Assembly: GCA_964036665.1 (NCBI GenBank) | Contig: OZ038533.1 | Span: 4,636,001-4,700,000 of the forward strand | Source of the DNA: Gordius sp. MW1 | Taxonomy: Eukaryota; Nematomorpha; Gordioida; Gordea; Gordiidae | Length of the DNA stretch: 64,000 nt | Direction: 5' to 3' | Shown: piece by piece, positions 56,100 to 64,000 of the stretch | How positions within the stretch are numbered: position 1 is the first letter of the stretch | Layout: each line of letters begins with the position of its first letter | Position numbers and translations under genes: made by a program | The notes under the pieces: model-generated | Database searches by the model: none | The model's input: the letters and a program-made list of their open reading frames with translations, nothing else | What the model was told of the DNA's origin: nothing

Positions 56100-59000
56100 T
56101 TATTCTCCAGCTTTAAATTTATTCTTATTTTTCTTCTTCCTTTTAACTTCCGTTTCAGCTGGAACTTCCTCCTCAACCTTGACTTCTTGAACCAATTTTT
56201 TCCTCTTTTTCTTAGCTAATTTTTCTTGCGTTTCAATATCTTTACCCTCCTCCTCCATAACTTCAGCCAAAACCTCATCCTCAAGAGCTCCTTCTGATTT
56301 AATGGCCGTTTTAGTCTTTTTCTTGGCTTTGCCTTCTGTAGCCCCTAATCCCTCTTCAGTCTGATCAGCTTGCCTTTTCTTCTTTTTCTTTTTCCCCTTC
56401 TCAATCTCGGCTGCCCGATTCGCGAGGTATTCATCAGCCTAAAGCATAAATGACATGCTGTATACATTAAGTCATCACGATATAATAGGCTATTTTATAT
56501 TGCGTTCCAACAAAAACTACTCTCGTGTGAAATAAAATCAAGTCCCGCAAAACCCAAACTCTGGGACCTAAACGCATCGAGGATATGAACACGTGTTATC
56601 TAAGAGCCTAGTGAATCGGGGTCAAAGTCGCAGAAAAAAAGCAGCAGAATTGGTCAGAACTGGTCAGATCAAGATTTTAGATAATCAATATATTAGAATT
56701 AAATCTCAAATGGGGAAGGAATTTGATGTGCATCTAACCCTAACCCTAACCCGAACCTAAAACGCTGACCTAAAACACTAACCCTAGCCCTAACCCTCCT
56801 GACCAATCTTGATCTGACCAGTTCTGACCAATTCTGCTGCTTTTTTTCTGCGACTTTGACCGGTTCCCAGCCTAGTCACAACAAAATTAGTCGGCACTAC
56901 CTTTAAAAACGTCATAAATCATGATAAAGGCTATATTCAGCTGTTAAACAATCTATGGCGTCATTAGGCTATGATTCGAATACATGCCCTCACGTCGCTT
57001 AAGTGCAATCCTTATAACAGAATTTAAAAGAGTGCGCCTACTAGTATTGCTTAAATATTCGTTCTATATTTGTTGCGATAAAGAAAACTTTGATAAAATT
57101 ACAAAAGTTTTAAAATTTTGGGTAAAAAGGGTATTATCTATTAAAAAATATGCATAAGTATTGTTAAAAGGCGCGTCCTTTTTATGCGAGACAAAATTAG
57201 AATTTAAAGCATGCCTTAAGCTGTCAATCCCACATTAGAGGAAAAGCAACGAAAAAAAGTGTAAATTGCGCGAAAAAACCTTGGCTTTGGCTTTAATCAT
57301 GACTTCATCATTTTTGAGGGGCTCTTCGTCTCCTGCCAGGAATTTGAGTCTATTTTCGACTTGGGCTTTCAAAAATTTACCATACACCGGCACAGCGATA
57401 TCTATTTAGCAACATATCCATAAAAATATTAACTTAATAATCTATGCAAAAAATGCTATATGGGAGTGTTTATTAGCGGTCTCATGATGTTGTAAACTGA
57501 AAAATTGCCGGACAGCTTTTAAGCAACAAAGCCTCACCATAAAGATTGACTAACCCTTTAGCTAAAGGTTTAGGAAACAGTTTCAACGAACCTAGACAAA
57601 AGGCACTATTTAATGTAAACCCTCGTACTAAGAGGATACTTCTAATGAAGAGTCCTTCAAAAGCTGAACATTTTATAGCCTTCGTAATAAGCGGACATGA
57701 GACATTTAAACCAAAACCTTTTATAGATCAATTCAAATCTACAATTTATTTAACGCCAAAAATGCTTTTATTATATATAAATATTGCCGAGGCAAGATTC
57801 TTTCATAACTCTTGCTGCAAGGTTAGTCCAATCAAGCCAAGTTAAAACAACAAATTTAACCGAAATTGCTTACAAAACAACCTTTATTAAAGCAGCTTAC
57901 CGGAAAAGCAATCAATGCGTGAGGCTATGGCACATTTGTTAGCCAAGTAGCGAGATATGCGTCCTTTATCTTTGGGCCCGGCTCTGCCTATGAAAGTTGA
58001 GTGAAAAAGTAGGCCGTACTTAGGCGTATTTCCTCTAGTCTTGAGCGCTCTGGAGTGTGCAAAAAATGACAACACGTTTCGTTAATTTTAATAGGTCTAA
58101 AACATTTTTAGGTCTAAGCTCAATAAATTTAGATATATTTTAAAAAACTAGGATAAAGGATTCCACAATGTAAAGCTTGAATGATGACAGATTAGTTTAG
58201 AAACTTTTAGTGCAAAAGTAGTTAATTAAGTAGGCTATAGTGAAATCTTGAATGAAATACCTAAACAAGGCTTTTTCAGCACCCAAAATTTGAATGGTAG
58301 ATGCAGGGCATTTGGCTAAATTGGAAAGACTCCCAGCATGGGAGATGAGTCTTGCACCAACCTTTAGGAACATAAATCATTGCAAAAATAATATTTGTGG
58401 ATTTTACATTTACTCTACAAATTCCTTTTAAATTTTCATATAAATTGAAAAGATATATAAGTGATATGCCCAAAAAATATAGTTAACAATGTTCTTTTGG
58501 ATAAAATAGAGACATATTTTAAGATCAGATACAAATTATTCTAAAAAAATCCTACCGACTCTCCCAAAAGCTCAGCCAAGTTAGGTGCTACAGAATTCAT
58601 TTTGCTTTGCAAATAAACTACCAAAGTTTGCTTGAAATCACCCAACCCAATTACACGGTTACTAAATTTACAAATCATATTCAAATCCAATGGTGATATA
58701 TCCATACCTACGTAGATAACAAAATATATATTATTTATTTAACAATCATTTATCAAATTATAAGGTCAATATCAAAGAATTCAAATCATAATTAATTGCA
58801 ATCAATAATATGCTTGAAAAAAAAAGCTAAAACTATTGCAAACCCAATATTTAAATAGCAATCTTAGAAAGTGCCTAAAAAGCTATCAGTTAATAAATAA
58901 CAACTAATAACATCAATGTCAAACTGATCTAAAAGTAACAATTTACATGATTTAAACTACTAGACAAAAAGTTATTAACAATTTTAGTCACCAGTTAAAA

Positions 59001-60181
59001 AGTAAATAATATTGTTGGATTAAATTTCCCAGGTGAAATGGACATAAAATTGTTTGTTGTGGATAAATTTTTAATATTATTGATGGCTGACCTGTTCTTT
59101 CTAAATTAAAATCATATATGAATAACAAATTTCCTTATGAAACAGTCTAATAAACTATATTAAATATACCTTCAAAGTATAATTCAAATTATAGAGATTT
59201 ATGAAGCAAAGAGAATAATATGTTGCATACCCATGGAAGATTTAGTTGATTTAATTATGGCCAGTGTAATTGAAGAGTCGGATAAGAGCTCTTCTAATTT
59301 TTCTTCAACATCTGAGGCAAGTTCCTTGCGATTTTTAATTATATTAACAACCTTAGCATAAAGTATGTTATCAGGGACAAGCTTGTATAATTCAGGATAA
59401 TGGTAAGAGTACCATTCTCTATAACAATTTATAATATTAGAATGAGTTTTTTTTAAAAAAGGTGCAATAAATATCTTAGTAAACCTTAGCCGCATTGCAA
59501 ATTTGTTAATATCTTTATCAAGTTGATCCAATATAGCTATGCTTTGAATTATCATGTTATCAACTCTATTAACATTGAATTTCACTTTAGCCCTTGAGTA
59601 ACTATGAGCCAATCCCAACTGTGCTTTAGATTCTTGAACATCAGAAATTACTTTTATAATCTTAGTAAAATGTTGTCTTATTCCTAAATCAAAATATATT
59701 ATATATATTTTTTAAAAATTAGTAACCTCTCATCAAATCAGGAACAGGTCCTGAAACAACACAATTAGCACCAAGACTTCCATTTTCCGCAATAGAGGTG
59801 GCTAATTTGGCATCGAAAACCCCAAGATCAACGTTTTTTGTAACACCACTTTTGGTTAATTTAGGCAAATTGGTATCCAAAAATAAATATAAGTCTTCAT
59901 GTAATATACCTAAATATTAATATAATTTAAATAAATTTAGAAAATTATAGGTATTAAGGTAAGAATGTAAAGTGTGATGTACCTTCTGATATGCTATTAA
60001 TATTGTCAAGCGCATTTGTTGCTGATTTAAATGGAGCAAATGCAACAAACTTAACTATTGTGATAAACTTAGTGTAATCTGCTAAATTATCCTGAAGTTG
60101 GGGCAAATTTGAAGCAATTTCTTCAAATTGGTTGACTTTAAATAGCGCATACCCAGTTGCATGTTCAAAAAGAATATACAT
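56100..60181 (-). CDS. NOP56: Nucleolar protein 56 (box C/D snoRNP core), nine exons
   Basis: NOP56 joins fibrillarin, NOP58 and the 15.5K protein in box C/D snoRNPs, which guide 2'-O-methylation and processing of rRNA in the nucleolus. Exons on the minus strand: 60181-59983, 59909-59727, 59683-59485, 59418-59231, 58707-58556, 58361-58261, 58049-57901, 57401-57280, 56438-56100. All borders are GT-AG with matching phases, and the sum is 1632 bp, 543 codons plus stop. The start [15 protein letters not shown] aligns with the animal N terminus. An N-terminal NOP5NT domain (about 1-65) is followed by the coiled-coil region (about 150-250, [24 protein letters not shown]) and the Nop domain (about 255-395, [37 protein letters not shown]). 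The tail (431-543) is rich in Lys and Glu, as usual for the family. The gene looks intact. Confidence 0.97.
56613..56869. mobile_element. 257-bp inverted-repeat element with telomere-like units in the last NOP56 intron
   Basis: Arms of about 60 bp (56614-56676 and 56805-56867; GTCAAAGTCGCAG, AGCAGCAGAATTGGTCAGAA) face each other. Flanks GCCTAGT at 56606-56612 and 56870-56876 are a 7-bp direct repeat. Between the arms (56736-56803) are CCCTAA units, partly degenerate. No coding content. It lies in the intron between exons 8 and 9. Confidence 0.85.
57546..57845 (+). other. 99-codon ORF within a NOP56 intron, opposite strand
   Basis: The ORF has a varied composition ([37 protein letters not shown]) but no motif I recognise and no good start context. 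It lies in the intron 57402-57900. It may be an accident or a scrap of an unknown element. Confidence 0.2.
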
Positions 60182-60189
60182 TTAAAAAC

Positions 60190-60735
60190 CGAATGATCGC
60201 TTTTAATGAAATTGCTTATCATCAAATAACAAATACTTAATAGTAAAAAAAACAAATACTTAAGAGTAACCTTAATTTTTAATTAAAATTGTTTATTACT
60301 ACTATAAATAAATGTAATATATTGCATCAGTATAAGGTCAATGCTAGTGATCGTTATTTTGAACATCCTAAATTATTTAATAAAGCTTTCAAACCTTCTT
60401 AATAATAAACCTAAATTGGGTTAAATTCAGGAAGAGGAGAGATTGGCTGCGGTAATAATTTTGCCTATTTTCTCTAAATATTCTCCCTCTATTATTTTTT
60501 GTTAATGGCTTGTTTAAAAAAATCTAAAATTTTAAGCTTTACATTTTACGAAGTTTTGCTCGTTATATTTTATTGGTATTCCCACGATTCCTGGATATTT
60601 AATTAAATTTTATATTAAACATGATTTAAATTATTCATTTTAATACTTTATGTAAATTGGTGTAGAGGGGTAGTGATGCCTCAGGTGATAATTATCTTCC
60701 TATTGTTAGACATGGAGATTGTATTTCAAATATCA
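60190..60735. other. Region upstream of NOP56
   Basis: AT-rich, and would contain the NOP56 promoter. No TATA box or other element can be singled out. Confidence 0.35.
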
Positions 60736-60739
60736 TATA

Positions 60740-60958
60740 ATGTTTGTGAGTGTTGTGGTTTAATCTTTGTCTACCCTTCTTCCCCCTCTTCCCTCCCTCC
60801 CCCTCGCTTTGTTAAACGCGTGCTAATGCCAGCTGCGCTGGCAAGTCAAGCGTGCATTCATGAGATCATTGTACTTTAACACACAGTTGATATTTTGCGA
60901 TATATGTAAAACTCGTTGGCATAATATCTTTTTTGTAATCGCGCATAATATAATATAT
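60740..60958 (+). repeat. Dispersed repeat, copy 1
   Basis: TGTTGTGGTTTAATCTTT, pyrimidine-rich CCCTC runs, CTCGCTTTGTTAAACGCGTG, CTAATGCCAGCTGCGCTGG and CTCGTTGGCATAATATC are shared with 62856-63050 at over 85%. No pol III boxes or ORF are visible, so the class is unknown. Confidence 0.75.
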
Positions 60959-60959
60959 T

Positions 60960-61482
60960 ATTCCTACATTTTACCTTCGCGCAATGTGGAATGTAGAGCA
61001 TTATCATAATTTATTAAAATGAAATATAAATAAGGTAAGAAATATTAATTAATTAAAATTAAATTTGTCAAGTAAAATTAAATGGTTGTTTCATTAATTC
61101 TTTCTTTCTTTTCATTAACCTTTTCTTTCTTTCTTTTCAATGGTGTCAGAATATATTGATATTTAAATAATCAAATAATTAAAATAGTTTTAAAATAACA
61201 ATGCCAATTGGATTTTATATTGTTGAATTAAAATTAAGAATAATATTTTGAGATTTAAATTTCTCGGAACTATGTTGATTGTTGTAATAATTTAAATTTT
61301 GGGGTAATAAGGATGGTAATATTTTCAAATCCGATTAATTTATTCATAAGCCCCATTAGAATCGCGCGAAGGAAAACATTATTTATAATGCATGTTTTAT
61401 TCCTTCAATTTTTTCGCTTGTTTTTGCATGAAATTCATTTAATATTTATGGATATGATTGGCGCGCATGTTACCGTCGATCG
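60960..61482. other. AT-rich stretch without recognised feature
   Basis: Includes a short CTTTCTTT run (61100-61135). No gene or element ends seen. Confidence 0.35.
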
Positions 61483-61490
61483 CTGTCCGT

Positions 61491-61682
61491 CATGGGCGTA
61501 GCCAGGGGGGGGCAGGGGAGGGGGAAGGGGGGGGGCTGCCCCCCCCTAAACAGCGAAAAAAAAATTTGAATGCAAAAACCCTTAAAAATTCAAAAAATTT
61601 ACGTTTTGCCCCCCCCCCTAATTGAACTTTTATACGTTTTGCCTCTCCCCCCACCCTAATCTAAAACCTGGCTACGCCCATG
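61491..61682. mobile_element. hAT-type MITE, CGTAGCC family, best copy
   Basis: Perfect inverted ends CATGGGCGTAGCCAGG / CCTGGCTACGCCCATG and a perfect 8-bp duplication CTGTCCGT (61483-61490, 61683-61690). It is 192 bp with runs of G and C next to the ends. It defines the family. Confidence 0.92.
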
Positions 61683-61690
61683 CTGTCCGT

Positions 61691-62855
61691 CATTGTCCTT
61701 GATTGATCAGCTGGTATCTGAGAGTGCGACAATAGGGCGCCGAAGGTATGTATTTCCAGTGCTGTAGGATGCTATTGCGATTCCGAAAAATTCTGTCGGT
61801 ACCTGCTTGATGATCGGAATATAGCGGGTGGACAAAATGACGCTATGGTACGTAACGTTATGCATGAATGTTGCATGTACGCAGTGTTGTTATTATACGC
61901 CGAAGGGTAATGCCGGTGCATAGGGACGGTAGGGCCAAGCCCGAAGAAATTCTGCCGGTACAGAGCAATGCGTGTACGACGAGGTGATGGGTATTAGTAT
62001 TGCATGCGCGCACGTTTAACCCAGATGCGAATTTATTTTCGAAGGCTTGATGCCTGTTATGACCTGTTTTTTTGGCTATACGCCGTATCACCTTTATAGG
62101 CTTAATGAGGTCGAATTTCCTGGGTGGGCAAATATTTTTGCCTATTGCGCATGATGTGATTTATACATTTAATTGGTTTATTACCGGAACGTCGCACGTA
62201 GTTTGATGAGAGGTAATACCATCGTCATCAGGTCCAAGGTTACCATTATGGAGTTCATAGCTCCTAGGTGATTATGGTAGGCGGAGTTGCATTTTATGCG
62301 AGATACGCCTAGTGAGAACTTTTTACACTTAGTGATGTCGCTGGTGCCCATGTCGGCGCCGATAGCTGATATGTTGTATAGCGATGTCACCTTTATTTAA
62401 CGGAACTATCCGTACTCTGGTGGTCGAAAGGCTAGAAGCTCTTATTGAGGAGCGGCCTGTAGAACTTAGGGTGGCGAAGATAATTCTGTCCCGCTCTCTT
62501 GGGGGAAAGCAACGAAGTTACTCTGGGTTGCGTTAAACAAAACATTGGGTAGAGTATCCTGAACCCAACGACGCTCAGATATACGTGGTCAATCGTTAGC
62601 CATGGATGTGACGTTACATTACAACAACCCCCCACCCCCCCCCCCCATAGTAAGCTCGATGGGGACTACATTCAAATTTTTGGTTAATGAAATCAAATCG
62701 AAAAGAACGATTGAAAGACCAAGCCAGATATGCAGTTCGATACGTACGCCCGAACAAGGGACTATAGAAAATTGTATACGGTCAAAAACTCATGTCCGAC
62801 GATCGTGCTGAGAGATGTCAACACTCGGATCGGAGGAAGTTATCTTGAAGGGTAT
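61691..62855. other. GC-richer block, decayed coding sequence of unknown origin
   Basis: Base composition is clearly higher in G and C than the surroundings. It holds short open pieces, such as a 50-codon plus-strand ORF from about 62385 (FNGTIRTLVVERLEALIEE, RVAKIILSRSLGGKQRS) and several minus-strand ones of 65-77 codons. CCGAA(A/G)AAATTCTG(T/C)CGGTAC occurs twice about 157 bp apart. No family recognised. Confidence 0.35.
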
Positions 62856-63050
62856 GGTGTTGTGGTTTAGTCTTTAACTCCCCTTCTTCCCCGTCTCCCT
62901 CTCTCCCCCTCGCTTTGTTAAACGCGTGCTAATGCCAGCTGCACTGGCAAGTCAAGCGTGCATTCACGAGATCACTGTACTTTCACAATTGATATTTTGC
63001 GATATATGTAAAACTCGTTGGCATAATATCTTTTTTATAATCGCGCATAA
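62856..63050 (+). repeat. Dispersed repeat, copy 2
   Basis: Same blocks as copy 1 in the same order, ending at ATCGCGCATAA, where a Helitron-like end begins. Confidence 0.75.
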
Positions 63051-63300
63051 TCTAATATATAAAATTCTCGTGTCACGGTGTGGGTTATTAAACTCCTCCG
63101 AAACGGCTGGACCGATTTAAATGGAAATTTCTGCGATTTGATAGGTCTGAGCCTAGGTTTTAAACTATATTCCAAATCTCTAAGTCATAAGACGGTCAAG
63201 TTATTTTGTTTTATACGTTTTGACGTTTAATAAAATGTCAATCAAAAGCAACCTCATGACGTAATGCGTATTTATCGTCTGCTTTGAAAATTTGAATATA
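63051..63300 (+). mobile_element. Helitron-like 5' end
   Basis: TCTAATATATAAAATTCTCG, GTGTCACGG, CTCCTCCGAAACGGCTGGAC and CCGATTTAAATGGAAATT resemble the 5' terminus of non-autonomous Helitrons found in many invertebrates (start TC, then the CTCC..AAACGGCT..ACCGATTT block). A 3' end with CTRR after a hairpin was not identified, so its length is open. Confidence 0.45.
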
Positions 63301-63441
63301 CAGTTCTTTAATAAAAGTGTATCACTTATAGTATTTTCTAGAGCGTCATGCGTGTAGGTAGTGTAGTGCGATAAATGTAGGCATGTGCTGCGGAAAATGG
63401 AAACTTTTTACGATTTTAAACATTAAATCAAAGTCATTTTT

Positions 63442-63717
63442 TTGCTTATTTTTCACGTCAATTATTATTATAGGACGGTCATGTCCCCTCCTGCGTGGCT
63501 AAATAAATTAAAAAAATCTAATTTTGTTATTTTTTGCGCGTTAAATAAGGAGAAAAATGAAAATATTTTTAACAAAGTGCCAATAAATGTTGATATATAT
63601 CAGTTCTTCGGACCTCTAAGAAGGGCTCCGCCCCTAACTCTTAACAAGGTTATTGTCCTCGGTTCTTTGGTGTTAGGTAGCGCCCCCGGGCCCCGTGTTG
63701 TTTTTATGAGCCTTTAA
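63442..63717 (+). other. 91-codon ORF of unknown nature
   Basis: The ORF has AWLNKLKKSNFVIFCALNKEK and a GC-rich end (GSAPGPRVV). No motif recognised. It may lie within the Helitron-like element. Confidence 0.2.
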
Positions 63718-63719
63718 TG

Positions 63720-64000
63720 AAAAACATTTCATTTGCTGTGAAGTTTAAGCAGAGGAGAAAAACGGACCTTAATGTTTGAGTGCTTGGCTACGTCCATGAT
63801 TATACCGGTTGCTTTAGTTTTTAAGAATTATCTGAGTACACTGATAGCTTATTGACCAAAGTAAGGTTTGTGGGCAATGCTTTTTTACGACCCATCATAA
63901 TATCTCAGTTTTTAATGCTGTATATCTAGGCATACTTTAAACTAAAAGGAGGATTTGCTTAGGAAGCGCATGTTTCAGAAATAACTGAGATTAATGATGT
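63720..64000. other. End of window, no recognised feature
   Basis: AT-rich DNA. No ORF or repeat end seen. Confidence 0.4.

Noticed and set aside
56736-56803. CCCTAA run as a chromosome end.
   Set aside because: It is short, degenerate, inside an inverted-repeat element, and flanked by NOP56 exons.
58708-59230. Possible box C/D snoRNA in a NOP56 intron, as in vertebrates.
   Set aside because: I looked for paired RUGAUGA and CUGA boxes on the minus strand in the larger introns and found no convincing pair.

Overview
This is eukaryotic nuclear DNA, most likely from an invertebrate animal. It is AT-rich and dominated by transposable elements: RTE and R2-like LINEs, a possible Penelope-like end, hAT, piggyBac, Mutator-type and Helitron-like DNA elements, and Ty3/gypsy LTR elements. 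One host gene is clear: NOP56 on the minus strand, with spliceosomal introns. No rRNA, tRNA or CRISPR array was seen, and the species cannot be named from the sequence.

Region 1 (1-14 kb) opens with a decayed RTE-clade LINE (850-5382), split by a 1.56 kb hAT-type element with an 8-bp target duplication. Several MITEs follow. Four open segments on the plus strand (6174-6454, 8326-8530, 9025-9246, 13829-13975) have splice-like borders and compatible phases, so they look like exons of one host gene I do not recognise. Fragments of a gypsy integrase and of an R2-like LINE lie between them on the minus strand.

Region 2 (15-31 kb) is a nest of insertions. A broken gypsy element (15197-18560) carries an inverted copy of part of its own pol. 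Next to it, a host coding fragment is split by an 11.8 kb hAT element (19029-30829). That element holds a piggyBac element (19264-28753), which holds a second hAT element of the first family (20203-27037), which holds further hATs, MITEs, tandem repeats and a hammerhead-like motif. Target duplications of 8, 4, 8 and 8 bp mark the layers.

Region 3 (31176-45200) is one large, fairly young Ty3/gypsy-type element with 427-bp LTRs differing at six positions and a CTTAG target duplication. Inside it are a 105-bp tandem repeat in a zinc-knuckle ORF, a compact antisense reverse transcriptase-RNase H element arranged as a head-to-tail partial tandem, the gypsy pol region, and two adjacent long inverted repeats. 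The first repeats part of pol. The second repeats a 386-codon ORF of unknown family, perhaps an old RNA-virus nucleoprotein. This double palindrome is the most unusual structure in the window and could, if transcribed, form long double-stranded RNA.

Region 4 (45-56 kb) holds another gypsy 5' end, a FLYWCH-type fragment, MITEs, a second RTE copy and a deleted hAT element. Region 5 (56-60.2 kb) is NOP56, nine exons and 543 codons, with a 257-bp terminal-inverted-repeat element containing telomere-like CCCTAA units in its last intron. Region 6 (60.2-64 kb) holds two copies of a dispersed repeat, a MITE, a GC-richer block without long ORFs, and a Helitron-like end.
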